From Rheum nobile (lineage: Eukaryota > Streptophyta > Magnoliopsida > Caryophyllales > Polygonaceae), in the NCBI GenBank assembly GCA_027886185.1, contig WOAB01000018.1:1302001-1366000 (forward strand): 64,000 bases of DNA. Direction: 5' to 3'. The notes below the pieces were generated by a model that searched no databases, was not told the DNA's origin, and worked only from the letters and a program-made list of their open reading frames with translations. Positions 1 through 13,506 of this stretch are shown piece by piece. A program made the translations under genes and the position numbers. The first letter of the stretch is position 1, and every line of letters starts with the position of its first letter.

Positions 1-1824
1 CGGTGACTTATCAAGACTTAATTTTAGTTGTAAATTACAAACTTGTCCCTAATTTAATGTTTTTAGGGGTTATGTGCATGTGCATTGCACATGACACATT
101 TTTCCTCACAATTTGGGGGTTTCTTCCTCACATCTCAATGAAGACCGACACTTCATTACTAAATAATCACATGTTTTTGTTAACTAAATACATGTGTGAC
201 CTTCAGATCAAGACCTGGACAAAAAATGAATTTTTGGGCTTAGTTTTTTACCGATCAGAAAGTTGTTTGGTTACACTAGATGATTGAGAAGATTTTGGTC
301 AATTTATGTGAGATTCGAACCCATATCATGACAAAAATACATTGCTCTTTCTTTTGAGTAATTTTCCAAGACGTACAAAAAATTAAGCAAAAATACTTCT
401 TGTTGGAGATACAAATAAAATGTGGTAATTGTTTGATAAAACAATACAAGACAAACGCAAGAAAAGCCAAAAAAAAAGAAGAGGCTAGATCATACATAGT
501 GAAAATTAATTCTAGCAACTAAACACCAAACCAACCATCATATATAGTGAAAAGACTAGAAACAAGAAGGTCAATAATGATGACAGAAAGCTAGACAAAT
601 AGGATTGATGATTAATTATGAGACAATAGATGCTTAGAGTCAAAATGTTAGGTTCAAAATGCATTAGTGTAACCTCTATGTGATTCCAAAAGAAAAAAAT
701 CACAAGCAAGTACAAACAATAGATGCTAAGTCTAAATCTTAGCACTTATTTGATTTAAAAATGCATTTATGCATCTATAATTTATTTATTTTTTATATCA
801 TTTCATATTAGACAAATACTGAGTGATACTTACCAGCTTGGGCCACATTCAATATTAACATAGCAATACTAATCCAATATGAAAAAGTCACCAACTCGGA
901 CATAACTCTTGCTAACCAATGATCTTAGATCAAACTTTTTAACCACTAAATGAGTTATAGAATGAGTTATAGGACCTCAAGGTGTTTTCGTTATAGTTAT
1001 ACTCTTAGACGGTTATAACCAAGCAAGCAATATATAATCACAAATAAGATAACAATCATGTTATAATAACATAAATAACAATCTAAAACAAGCAAGCAAT
1101 ATATATATATATATATATATATCACTAATACCTAAATGCGGGAGTTGCTCTCCTATTAATTTTGCATGTTGTTGTATTAGGTGTATTGGGTTTCATCATG
1201 CCACGTTATGTTTATTTCTTGTGTGTTCTAATTGTGGGAGGTTATTTTGATTTATCATCACTTTGAATTTATTTATTTTCCTTTTAGATTGTGGTTGTGT
1301 CATGTGTTATTTTTTTCTTAAGTAAATTTTCATGTTTGCATAGTGATGTTTAACTGCCTTGGTTCTGTGGGTTTATAAATACACTTTTTGTCCAAGTAAT
1401 TATCTTCACCATCCGAGGGAGTCCACAAACCGCCTTTGTTTTCTGGTGGTTTGAAAACTACCCTGTGGAAACCTCCCTCTTCATCATCCAAGGCAAGTTT
1501 GTATTAAGGTTGGTCTCACTCGACTTTGATATCTCGATCGATCTCTTTCTACTCCATAAACCATCGTTCTCAGAAGCAGGAACCTCACTGTAACCTCCTC
1601 GACCATCTTCATTGCTCTTGTATTATTCTCGACCGAAGCCTCTCACTCTATCTACATCTCCTTTCTTTGTGATTCTCCTCTGAGCTCACTCCAATGGAGT
1701 TCGTTCTTTTTCTTTGTTAAGTGGAGCCATGAAAAATATGAGATAGTTGTCATTGCAGCTGTACGAAAACTTGTTACTCAATGTTTCTCCAGAACGAAAG
1801 CAAAAAAAACCCATGTGCTCAAAG
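1..1824. other. AT-rich intergenic, no gene seen
   Basis: I see no supported gene. Open frames here are short and lack recognisable domains. A perfect (AT)n microsatellite lies at about 1099-1122. The right edge ends at the target duplication of the solo LTR. Confidence 0.5.
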
Positions 1825-1829
1825 GGCAT

Positions 1830-3167
1830 TGATAAGCACTACTTTGTAGGGCTTAAGTAAGAGTCATTAGAGGTTTTATTGGTGCCATTCGGATAGATTT
1901 AGACACATTCATGTGTATGGCGTTTGGAGGCGAAGTTGGTGTATTTGGAGGCGAAGTTGGTGTATTTGGAAGTGTTTGAGCTATTTTGGAGATCATTTGG
2001 AGACTTGGCGAGGAGGTGCGGAAGACACAATTTTGGAGGTTTTGGGAGTTGAAGAGAAGAAGCTGGAGAAGCAATCGCGACGACCGCCGCGGAATTACGG
2101 CGACCGCCGCCAATTCCATTGCAGCGACCGTAGCTACGACTTGTCCACGGTGACCGCCGTGGAAAGACGGCGACCGCCGCAATTATGGCGCCCGCCGTGA
2201 AGGTTGCAGCGGCCGCCGCCCGTGTCAGAAGACCGCCGAGCCGAATTTTCCTTATATGTTATTTCGGATTATTTTATTATTTTTTTTTATTTCGTTTTAG
2301 GTTAACTTAGCTTTATTTCCTTTAGTATTTAAGGGTTGAGAAAAGGCTTGTTTGCCTATCTTGGATTCTATCTCTGAACCCTAATTTCACTTTTCTATTC
2401 TACGTATTTGCTATGAAGAACTAAGCCTCTCTTGCTTAGTCAGACGCTGAAGCTTTCGTTGTGATTTAGTTGTGAGACTCTTACTCTTAATCTATTGCAT
2501 GGAATTTATCTTCTCTCTCGCTTGATTGCTTATGATTGATATTGATATTCTTTAGTCTGATCAACTAGGGTTTGTTGTTATTGGTCTATTGTTAGATCTA
2601 GATTGTTACTGGTTGAGCATATCTATTTCAGAGTAGCAACTGCATCGTACTAGTATCTGGTTGTGTTAGTCTTATGCATGAGAGATTTGATTTACATTCT
2701 AGGATAAAAGCTGATTGTTTTATGCTAGAATTGTATCCAACTATATTCCTATCCGTAACGCTGCTATTAAACTGAATCTTGATAGTTTCAGGGTTGTTTG
2801 ATTAGTTAGTGCTAATAGTATCTGGTTGTGCTATTAGTTATATCTGAAAAGGAATTGGAATTTCCATTGCATGTGATTTTGAATGAGTATCTATGATCAA
2901 CTTGTCATACGAATAGTGGATGTTGTTTGACTAAGTGTTTTTCCCCATTACTAAATTCATCATCTTTAGTTTATCTTGCCTTTGCATGCTTAGATTACTT
3001 AAACAAACAAAACCCCCCTTTTGGTTACTTTGATTGACATACGAATTGCATATTTAGATAGAATTCGCCTCCCTATGGATTCGACCTTTACTTACCTAGG
3101 ACTACGATTTAGGGTTTGTTTGGATATTTTGCATAACAATTTTTAGAACGACAAAAACTTGTTATCA
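1830..3167 (+). mobile_element. Solo LTR, family A, 5-bp TSD
   Basis: The segment begins TGATAAGCACT and ends CTTGTTATCA, so it has TG...CA ends and short inverted termini. It is flanked by an exact 5-bp duplication GGCAT (1825-1829 and 3168-3172), the mark of integrase-mediated insertion. No internal coding region is present, so this is a solo LTR left by recombination. Around 2087-2215 it holds a GC-rich cluster of palindromic ACGGCGACCGCCGT-like units. Related copies lie at 37562 and 41900. Membership of a Tat/Athila-like Ty3 group is inferred only from the TGGCG-type primer site next to the 37562 copy. Confidence 0.9.
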
Positions 3168-3172
3168 GGCAT

Positions 3173-4363
3173 AAAGGAAGTAGCAAGCATTACTTTTAAA
3201 CTTCCCCTCCAACTTAAAAGCTTCATATAAGATATGACAGAATCACCTGTAACACCTCCAACCTATAAGACATAATATATAAAGCCTTTATGTGGTCAGC
3301 AGTCCCAGCATCAAGTTCTCCAATGGACTTGATAACCTATTTTATTCATTCATAATGGGTAGATCCCTAGCACGCTTCTGGTTTACACACTTACATAATC
3401 CTGCATCATATGAATGTAATAATCATTGAAGTAGGGAACATTTTAAGTACTCAATATATGAGTGCTTTGACATATGGGGTTGAACCCTGCTTGTTTCAAG
3501 AGCTCAACATATAGATGTTTGGAAATGGAGTTGTCACTTCATAACAAGATCAACTCTTGTTAGATGAAATTTGTCGAGAGTTGATGCATTTAAATAAAAA
3601 ATGCTCAGTCACAAGACTAGAAATGTGATCAGCTTGGTATTATATATCTTCAAACAATACATAGATATTAAACAATGTTAAGTAAGCCAAGGCCGTCCAA
3701 GCCGGTGGAAAAAGGGACAAAAGTTGCAACAACTGCCATTTTTTTTTACCTCAAAAGATAAATTGTCAGTTGATATGTCAAAGTTAAGAAAATCCCCACA
3801 TTTTCTCAATCTAGAGTCAACATATCATAAGATAAAATAAATAACTGGGAGTGTGATTCATGTCTTGATAAACTTGCAACGTAATAACAAGAATAATGAA
3901 TATCATGCTCTCATCTTTCATGGTTAACTATACACATTATTAACGTCGTTTACCTCTCCTCACCAAGTTGATCTAGAAAAGGCTCAGACTGCCTAGCACA
4001 TGCAATGGTGGTACTTCCTACAGTAAGGATGAAAAGGGATAAAAACAATAATCAGACCATCATTTCTTAAAGTGACATTAAAATCAAATTGAAAGGTAAT
4101 CAATAAAATGTCATATGGTTTCTTAGACACATAAGAACCCGCTAACTGAAACCATTAGTTTCAATTTAAAGGAGCCAGTAACCACATATTTGAACAAGAA
4201 TTCGAGACAACTAAAAAAATGATTAGAAAAAAAAAGCAAACAATGAACAACATGTAACTATCAACATGCAAAAGACATGTAACAACATGCAAAAGACATT
4301 TAACTATATCAAAGACTGAACACAACCTTATAGATTAAGAATCCTTCTCAACGGACCAAATTA
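3173..4363. other. Intergenic, no gene seen
   Basis: AT-rich sequence without a supported ORF, RNA gene or transposon terminus. Confidence 0.4.
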
Positions 4364-4817
4364 TCAATGCTTAGGAAAGTACTAATAAACATGATTAGAA
4401 GGCAGTGAAACATTGATTTCCGACTTATATGAGTCATAAAAGGGTCTGGTTTGGGATACAATGAAGAGAGATGTGGGGAGGATCATTAACAATTTGAAGC
4501 TTGTGGTTTCCCTAATTCGTTTAGGGAGGATCCCAAGAAGGCTTTGAGGGATTCGCTCAAGAAGGTAATTGCATCGGATTTGACGGTGCTCCCTCTCTTT
4601 TGTGTTCTCTTTGGTTTGATTTGTTAGGAAAGAGGTTTAACAGTTTGATGCATGCAGTTTCATTGCCTTGAGTGGATGATTTTTGTGTGAATTGGATTTC
4701 TCAGATCTAAATGACTCAATGTTGATCCTGGATTTGCCCTTTTATGACTCATATTAGTCGGAAATCAATGTTTCACTGCCTTCTAATCATGTTTATTAGT
4801 ACTTTCCTAACCATTGA
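4364..4817. mobile_element. Small TIR element carrying a captured exon fragment
   Basis: Two inverted arms of about 75-80 bp (4364-4444 and 4737-4817) share the core TTAGGAAAGTACTAATAAAC and enclose 4446-4734. That interior is an inverted, slightly diverged copy of 5243-5531, which includes an exon and following intron of the minus-strand gene next door. This is the architecture of a gene-fragment-carrying TIR element (Pack-MULE-like). No clean target duplication was found, so the superfamily is unassigned. Confidence 0.6.
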
Positions 4818-5242
4818 GACCAAGCCTGGAAACTTGTCATATCTTCCACCTTGAAGCTGAATTCTGAGTAATTAGTCTGATTGTGTACGTTGAAGAAGTC
4901 CTTGTTAACAGTGTTTTAAGCAAGTATGTGTGATCTGCATCTCCATTTTACACTAGAATCCCATATTACCGAGTTAGATCATTAATGAATCAAGATCTCT
5001 TAAAGATGGTTGGTAACGTGATGATTAAATAGTGTTGCTTCAAAATATGTCACGCCAAACACGTTAATTGGTGTTTTATAATGCAAGTATTTTAAAGTCA
5101 TGTTTGGCTTACCAATGACCAATGTAATACATGCATTATAATTTACCCCCAAAATGTCTTAATCTCCCACAACACAGGTTACAAAGCCCTGAAAGGGGTA
5201 GGATAAGAAGCTGTGGTGAGATTCGTGTCTTTCTGTGTGTAT

Positions 5243-5531
5243 AATCCAGGATCAACATTGAGTCATTTAGATCTGAGAAATCCAATTCACAGAAAAATCA
5301 TCCACTCAAGGCAATGAAACTGCATGCATCAAACTGTTAAACCTTTTTCCTAACAAATCAAACCAAAGAGAACACAAAAGGGAGGGAGCACCGTCAAATC
5401 CGATGCAATTACCTTCTTGAGCGAATCCCTCAAAGTCTTCATGGGATCCTTCCTAAACGAATTAGGGAAACCACAAGCTTCAAATTGCTAATGATCCTCT
5501 CCACATCTCTCTTCATCGTATCCCAAACCGG
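5243..5531 (-). repeat. Probable donor copy of the captured segment
   Basis: Inverted counterpart of 4446-4734, about 289 bp per arm and roughly 95% identical by eye. It spans an exon/intron border on the minus strand (donor GTAATTGC ending at 5412), so this copy is the more likely original gene locus. Confidence 0.65.
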
Positions 5532-6365
5532 ATTCTTTTCTTGTGTCTGAGTGCCCTGAAAAAAAGAAAGCTCATGGAGCTTGTTAAATCATATAGTAAC
5601 TCTTCAAGGGTAAGTACTAACGGTACAAGACCCAAGATGCTATACCTTCAAGTATGTTTGTGCTTCAGTTTTACTTCTTCCAAACTTCACAAGCATCCAG
5701 AAACAGGTGTTGTACTGATTGTTGATGTGGCCTGGAAAAGGTGAAACATAGATGGAGTTTAGTTGGCTCAGTCACTTCATAATAACAAGTATATCAACTT
5801 CTAATGAACAAGTCAGTTCAATTTACCAAATATATACTAGTATATTAATTTCCAGACAGTACACAATCCTATCATCGTTGCAACATCACATCAAACTACG
5901 TTTCATAGCATGCAGAAAAGCAACGCTTGTAGTTACTAAATGCTCATTTCAATTGAAAAAGCTCTGGATTTTCCAATTGCGAAACAAATAGGGGACAATC
6001 CTAGGCATTTGACTGTTCATATATACAAAACTAATATACAAATTGACTACTATTAACAGAGATAGAATAGGAGGAAATTTAAAGGAAAATAGTAAGAATA
6101 ATAACATGAAGTTGAAGGTGAAGAAGAAAGAGCATACACGATCCACATCCATATCTTTGGTGAACTTCGATGGCTTCACATTCCTCTTCCCTGCAGAAGG
6201 AACATAATTTCACTTCAGAGAAGATAGATGGTGGGGAACCAGATAAAAAAAATATGTCAAAAGAAAATTTTCAGTACCTTTGCGAGTTTGAGGGACCTTG
6301 CCATGGCGATTCAGTGGGATATCCTTCTTCTTTTTTCCCTTGATCAGGCTTCCTTTCTGTGTCAT
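5413..6365 (-). CDS. Small basic protein gene, multi-exon, function unknown
   Basis: Three exons are supported by splice sites. Exon 1 is 6278-6365 (ATG at 6365; Lys-rich start MTQKGSLIKGKKKK). Exon 2 is 6138-6190 (GKRNVKPSKFTKDMDVDR); the frame continues exactly across the intron. A downstream exon at 5413-5555 starts after a polypyrimidine-AG and reads GTQTQEKNPVWDTMKRDVER in phase 0, then reaches a TGA at about 5436. A possible extra exon lies near 5660-5733. The N-terminus is strongly basic and looks like a small nuclear or nucleolar protein, but I do not recognise the family. The 5' leader at 6366-6600 is compact. A second copy of the last exon sits in the TIR element at 4446-4734. The exon model between 5556 and 6137 is uncertain. 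Confidence 0.4.
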
Positions 6366-6658
6366 CTTCGCCGCTAGATTCGATGATTTTTTTCAAGAGA
6401 TAAAGAAGAATAACAAAATCTATTGCTTTCTCGATTTCTAGGGTTTTTGCCCGCAACGTTTCCCTAAGTATTTGGGGATTTCGACGAGAAACGAATAAAG
6501 AGAGACGACGGTTCATGTACTGGTTTTGCTTATTGGGCCTCCAGGGCTTAACAGAGCCCAATTAAACTGGGCCTTGCGGTGCTTCTTTTCTCTTCTATAT
6601 TGTTATTGGTCGAAAATACGTTTTGGTATTTTAAGTGACCCCTTTAGGATAGAATGAT

Positions 6659-7764
6659 ACTAGCATAGTACCCCGTGCCAAGCACGGGTATAAATTTAAT
6701 AAACATATTTAATATTATAATATTAGAACTTACAAAGTCATATAGTACATTTTATGATACTAAAAGATTATTATAATTTACAGTGCTCATATAAAATGTC
6801 ATACTATAGGAAAGACAAACATTAATTGTCCAATCCAAAGGTGAATGTGAAATAGAAATCATATTTAATTATCTAAAAAAATTGAATAATATTAACTTTT
6901 TATTGAATTTATCTCCAATATATCCTTCTCTACACAAAAATTGATGCTACTGAAAAGTAAAAGTAAAAATTTATTTTGCTATCTTATAATTTTCACTCTT
7001 TAATTAGTTTATGTGTGAATAAATTATATTAAAAACCTTCAAGCAAATACATGACTAAAAAAATTGCTACCATCTAAAAATCATTTTTATCATTACAACC
7101 CGGCACAAATTACACAACTTAAGTTGGAAAATCCAATAACAAATTTAAATACTAACAAAATTTATACTCCTCAGTCCTTATTGACAATATTTTATTATTA
7201 ATTAGTATTTTTAGAAGGTAAAATCATTTAGTTTCTATTAATATAAAATATAATTTTGATATTTGTTTACAAATGACATAACGAAATATATTATTAACAT
7301 GAATTACAATGGAATAAAATATTAAATAGATATTGAGATTTGCTAATATACTTTTGAATACATGTAAGCTCTTAGATATAGTAAAAGCTTCGTTGTTTGT
7401 TATCTTAAATAGATATGATTTGTATAACATGTTTTAAAAATAAAAAAATATTAGGTGGCATGCAAATTTAGATAATTTATCAATAATTTAGATATGATCC
7501 GTATTATATATAAGATTGGGATAAAAAAAAAGTAAATTTTAGTTTAGATTTAATTAAATAAATATGTTAAGTTAGTTTTATAGATATGATTAAATATATT
7601 AATATTGCTTAAATATATTAAAATTTATTTTTTTGATTATTTTTTAAAAAGTTTGAATGATATGGCGGATGATGATTGAATGGGTGATGACACGTAGGCG
7701 AATTGAACGTTAGGCCAATACGTAGGATTTATGCATTTTCTTTAGTATATATATATATATATAT
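6659..7764 (-). mobile_element. Non-autonomous Helitron
   Basis: On the minus strand the 3' end reads ...GTACTATGCTAGT at 6659, preceded by a perfect 7-bp hairpin (CCCGTGC/GCACGGG, 6672-6688), the classical Helitron terminator. The other end has CTTTAGTATATATATA, matching the reverse complement of the 5' end of the larger Helitron at 18707. There is no coding content; the interior is very AT-rich. The 5' TC is eroded, so the right border is approximate. Confidence 0.7.
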
Positions 7765-7766
7765 TT

Positions 7767-10700
7767 TAAAAAGCTCTAAGGACAGATTGGTATTTAAAAT
7801 GAGTAACAACAGACAAATAAACATTTAATCATCTAATTTTGGGTTCACTCAAATTGAACCGGTTTGATTATTTAAATCGGTTTTCTAATCTACTATATAT
7901 CTACTAAACTAGAACTTAACTGTGTCACATGACACCACCTCATTAAAACCGTCACATGACACTCCGTTATTGAAGCCGCCATGTATCTTTTTCTTCACTT
8001 TTTAGAATAAATCAAATTATAAATTAAAGATTTTTATCATAAACCTATCACTAATTTCTTCCTAATTTAAATACAAATCAATGACAAAAATTACAAGTTA
8101 ATCACAAAGATGACAAATCCAAAATTTCTAATTATATACAAATCCAAAATTTTCTAATTATATGGATAATTGAGATACAAAATTATTGTCCAGATATGAT
8201 TTTGATATCAATATTATCTAGATCTATTTTTTAATACCCGACTGCGGATCTACCTCTACTATAATCGGTTATGCAATATGCATGCTTGTCATAAAGTAGC
8301 GATAGTTTTACCATTGGCACATACAAACTCTATCCTCACTTGAAGAAAAACATAACAATTCCTCTCATCTTCATTCGGTTGGTTGTGTTATGGAGGTATC
8401 TTCCCTTGTGTTGTTCTTGTATACATGCATGTCATCTTAGGGGAAAATAATTTACTTAATTTTTCTTGCTGGACATTAGAGTAATGCTCTTGATGTCCTA
8501 TCTAGCTCCATCCTGAATGGAGATACAAAAATTCAGCAGCAAGTTCAATTAACATCTAAAATTTTATTATCCGAAAGATATGATATGAAAATAAAACCAA
8601 GGGAACTCGTAAACACTATATATACATCTTTCTATTCTTCAATTTCATCAACTGCACACACACAGAATAAAGAACAACACATGAAAATATCAATATTTTG
8701 ACAAGGTTATTTATTTTACATAGTCATCAATACATAACAATGCATAGAACATCAAAACATGAATTTCTAGAGATGTCTACTCAATAGCATTGCCACTATC
8801 ACAACTAAATCATTTTGCAAAAGCCAAACCGATGGTGCTCAAAAGACAAAATAACTAAAATGATGAATAAAATGTTAATATTTATATTAGTCTCACCATT
8901 GATTCTTCATCCCCTTCACCAAACCACAATGTCAGGTCACATTAGGCATGGGTCGTGGACTCCACAGTCACGGGCTCACGATATGAACATCTATAATTTT
9001 TAAAATTTTCTTTGAGCTTTAGAGTAGTGCAAAAGGTGAAGCGGAGCAAAATACAACTAATGACTCCAAAAAAACATATTTTCAATATAATAGGATTTGT
9101 AAATGTGTTATCATGATTGGAAAAAAGTGAGTGCACTGTTCGACAATGTTTTTTTATTATTAAGCTCACTAGAAGATATAAATATAGAGACATAAATCCT
9201 TATTTATTCTATCAACACTAAAATTTCAATTACAACAACATCTAAACCCATCCAAACATCAAATAAAGATAGTTGTATTATGGTGATAAGATCGTGCACG
9301 ATTTTTTTTCATAAAATTCAAAGTTGAAACTTTCTTAAATGGGTAGGAAAGTTAATTAGATAAAATATAGGGTTGATTTTTAAATATGTATGATTTTTTT
9401 TTATAAAATATAGGGTTAATCTTTTAACATGTATATTTTTTTTCGCATGATAAGAAGTTGCTTTAAGGTTTAAAAGTATATGTGTGAGTATATATATATA
9501 AAGAAGGAGAAATAAATTTAAATTTTATATAAATTAGATTTAGCTAATTGAAAAAAACTCATATGATTAAATGAATGATAGAGTGGGAAATATTTGTTTT
9601 CTCCTTGCCTAGAGGAACAATTTAGTTTTTACTTCAATTTTGGTATACACAATTCACGGGATGAAGTATGGATCTGGAACCCATGATTACCGAGTTAGTT
9701 GAGTCTTATAAGTGAAACGCAAGAGCTCTCTAGGTTCTCTTTATTGGTGCTCTATATCTCTGAGTTGGATAAATTGTCTAATTTTGAAATTTGAAATTTC
9801 ATTGAGAATGTTACCTTTGAGTATCACGTGTGTTATTATCAACTACACACGAAATATTACAACCATTTTCATGGATGGTATGGCTCGAAGATTGAATGCG
9901 CTTAGATGGGTAAATCGTCTAACCCGTACAAGTAAGTAACTCTTACTCTTTTCTTCAATTCTCTCATTTTCTTTGTTTCTTTTGCTACTGGATTGTATTT
10001 TCTTTATTTTTGTTAATGCGTTGTATAGTTAGCGATTTAGGGTCAAATGTGTTTGTGTCTTTATTTACTGTTTGCATGAGTTAATTATAAAGGCGAGAAA
10101 CCAGGCAAGGCAATAATAGAGGAATTAAGGCAATTTGGGTATAAGAGGGAAGTGGGTAATATTCTCATTTCTTCCTCTTCTAATAAGGGACATTAGTAAT
10201 TATAATATTCTCATTTCTTCCTCTTTTCATTTCACTGTCATGTGATGGGTTTTGATCCATGACCTTATGCGTGGGATAGGACCACAAAAAAGGGACTAAA
10301 AGGAAAATACGATAATCAATTAGGAAATTAGCATATGTAAATCCTTCCATAGGTGAAAGGTACTATTTGAGGTGTCTCCTTACAAGTATAAGAGGTTCGT
10401 CGTCATTTAATAATTTGCTTACTATTGATAGGAAGAAATGTTAAGCATTTAAGGAATTGGTTCAAAAGGCTTATCCACGAGCCACACAACTTTAGATTTG
10501 AACGCTCTCTAGGAGACTATATGCTTGTGAGTAGAGTAAATACCCAACTTTGGAGTAATCAAGTACAAAATCTCAAGAATGTATATTTCTCTATGGTGTT
10601 TTCGACTTTGTCTTTTCAGCGCTCAATCATCTTATATTCATCCAAGAAAATTGCCAAGCCATTAGAAAACACCATATAAAATGCAACGAAATTCCACACA

Positions 10701-11647
10701 ACTCCTTAATCTATTTGGCGACACAGATTGTAAGGCCCTACATTTATGCGCACTTATCTTTGCATTTGAGACCCTAAATGTTTTTTTCTCCAATAGGAAA
10801 GTCCACATCACATCAATGAAATTATCACAGAACTCTTTGATTTTGGTGGCATAGATAGTAAGGCTTTCATTTTCCAAAAATATGCAAGAATGTACATTTA
10901 CAAATATCAAATTATAATATTGAGACATTTTATACATATCATGGTGACAAAATATTAAAGCATTTAAGGATCCCAAAACATATAGGTATCCAACCAAGTA
11001 GCAACAATGTTTCCTTAAACTATAGGTGTATGCATGTCAATTTTACCTCATATATGGGTTGCAAGTAGGCCCATACTCTTTTCCTTTGAAATGTTAGTTG
11101 AATACTTGAACAAATTATAAATGTAGTCACACTTGGATTAATCGTTGTGAACAAGTAAGTCCATTGTTCCATGGGTCACGGCGCCAAAAAATATCATTAT
11201 TTGAGTTGATACAAGATATAAATTTGACTGGTTTGAAATAACCAAACAAAAAAATGTACTAGCTTTTAGTAGAAGCCGTTTATCTACTATTTAATAGGCG
11301 GAACAAATATGATATTTTGTGAGCCTTAACGGAACTTGTAAATGTAAGAAATAAAACTACGCTATCGTTACATTTAGCGTATTGTCATTACATTTGACAT
11401 ATCAAATACAAAAATTCTACAATTTTAAAATACTTACATCTGACGAGCTACAATACTTTTATCTTGTAACTATTGGTATCGTCTAACAATTTAAATTTTA
11501 AGGAATACTACATATTAAAAACATCAGCGGTGACAAACCTAGTCCATGTTAAAATGACAGTTCCTCATGCTTTCGTGTTTGTGTTTAGAAGTTCGGATGA
11601 AATGAAAAAAATATAGATTTACGGTGCATGATGATCATGTGTTTGTA
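7767..11647. other. Long AT-rich stretch, no supported gene
   Basis: No ORF with recognisable domains and no RNA gene. A possible degraded Helitron 5' end (TCTACTATATATCTACT) lies at about 7894, but no matching 3' hairpin was found. Small local duplications occur, for example TAATATTCTCATTTC at about 10160 and 10205. Confidence 0.4.
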
Positions 11648-12840
11648 CAGGGGCTGACCCGTGCCCCCACATTTTTTTATTATTTATATATATATATATA
11701 AATTTCGAACCCTAAAAACTAAAATCTCCTTTACAATTCCAATCAGCCGCCGCCGAGCCCTCCCTTCAAATTCTCCCTTGGCCCTTGCTTCGTTGGACAT
11801 CGGGCACCGGCGATCTCTCCATTCATTCATTCATGAAGGTCAGGAGACTCAGGCTGGACATCGGGGCGGCGATCTCCATCCTCCACCGGCGTCAGGCGAC
11901 TTCTAGATCACGAAGGTCAGGCGACTCGTACTGGAGCGAGCAGCCATGCAACTGACTGAGACGAGCCGATGAGGGTTAGGCGACTCGTACTGGAGCGACT
12001 AAGCGAGCAGCCGAGCAACCTACTGAGACGAGGTCGAGGCGTCGATCTTCAATTGCTGATGGCTTGATGCGTTGCTTTGTCGTCTTCGTTGTTTGCTCTG
12101 TCTTTTGAGTTCTGAGACCATTAGCAATTTGATGTGAACATGGAGATTTTGGGATTTGGGCTTACTGAAATCAGGAGGTTTCTTCTTTGATTCCCTTTTT
12201 CTTCTCAGTTTTGCGTGATTGATTGCCTGGTTTCAATCTTTAAGGGTTGAATTTGTGGTGTCCGACCTTCCTCTCTATCAGTTTCGTATTAGGTTTTTAA
12301 TTTCTTCGTGGCTTGAATGTTTTCTAAATAAAATGTCTCTGTCCTAGGCTTGTGTACCATCAAATAAGTCATGTCTTCTCAAATTTTCTCATGTTTTTCA
12401 CTGCAGAGAGAATGACATTTTTCACTGCAGATATCGGCCAAGTATGTTGCATTCTCTATCTTTTGATTGTTTCTTTGATTGGTGGTTTGGGATTTTAGAC
12501 ATGCTCTTGAGTCTTGAGTCATGAGTGGTTGAATGAATGACATTTTTCTCCTTATTTCTTATGGTAATAAACTGTGAAAAACTTGTAGGGGATAACAAAA
12601 TTAGAAGGCTTAGAAGAGAAAGCAAAGGCTGAAAGGCAAGTGGTGCTTGTCAACTAGTGGTGGAGGATTTGACAAAGGAGTTTGTGAAAGATTATATATT
12701 CCCTTGCTTACATGTTGGTGCAATATATGAGAGGAAATACCTGCTAGGTACATCTATGGCCCGTCCTGTCATTGCAAAGGTGAGTATAGGAGGATTCAAA
12801 ATTTTGTGAGGAGGGGAGGTGATCGGTGAATTGGGGATTG
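11648..12840 (+). mobile_element. hAT-like or related transposon remnant
   Basis: Starts CAGGGGCTGACC, close to the CAGGGGCGGAC start at 12949. Both are followed by a T-rich tract and then TTCGAACCCTAAA. The GC-rich leader (about 11750-12060) and later AT-rich part resemble the 5' region of a plant hAT-type element, but no transposase domain or opposite terminus was identified. Confidence 0.3.
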
Positions 12841-12948
12841 AGTGAGCTTCTATGAAGCTGCTAGCTGCAAGCTAGAAAAGTGGAGGGAGGGAGTTGTAAT
12901 TTGTTAATGTTTGTTAATGATTTCAAGTTTGATATTGAAGTTTGCAAT

Positions 12949-13284
12949 CAGGGGCGGACTCACGTAGGGACCAGTGCGGCACAAGCCCCCACTATTTTTT
13001 TTTAATTCGAACCCTAAAGTAAAATATGAAACTTTGTTTCACTTTCAGCGTCTCTAGGCTGCCTCCTTCTATTTCTCCCCTCCATGGCTGATGGCTCCAT
13101 TCTCTAGTCTTCACGAAGGCTCGACCGCTTCGACCAAATCTAGATCCCGTCCCCTTCTATTTCTCCCCTCCATCCTCTAGTCTCCATGGGAGTACGGGAC
13201 CACCGGAGTCACCGGACCATGACGGTTCGAGCCTCGAGTGCTCGACCAGTCAGATCCACGAAGGGTCGATGGCTGGACACCACG
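12949..13284 (+). mobile_element. Second hAT-like 5' fragment, interrupted by copia
   Basis: Begins CAGGGGCGGACTC and shares layout with 11648. The copia element at 13285-17899 interrupts it; the GC-rich sequence resumes at 17900. No far terminus was recognised. Confidence 0.3.
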
Positions 13285-13493
13285 TGTAAAACTTATGATA
13301 TGATGGGAAAAGATAATTTGCTCATTCTCATTAGACTGTACTTATAGGATTTACAAGATAGAGAATAAAGAACATAATCGAAAATCCTAGGAAGATATGA
13401 TTTGCAAAATTATATACTAACCATAAAAGATATACAAAGATATTAACAAGATAATCTTCCTAGAAACTAAAAGTTACCATACGTAACTTAATA
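13285..13493 (-). repeat. copia 3' LTR
   Basis: Starts TGTAAAACTTATG and ends ...CGTAACTTAATA on the plus strand; the final A is where the other LTR has CA (AACA). The polypurine tract TTGGGGGC (minus strand, about 13494-13502) abuts it. Confidence 0.9.
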
Positions 13494-13506
13494 GCCCCCA
13501 ACAATC

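Noticed and set aside
1853..2200. Overlapping open frames on both strands
   Set aside because: They arise from the GC-rich cluster inside the solo LTR.
7894..10250. Possible third Helitron
   Set aside because: Only a 5'-like TC start was seen; no CTAGT end with hairpin was found downstream.
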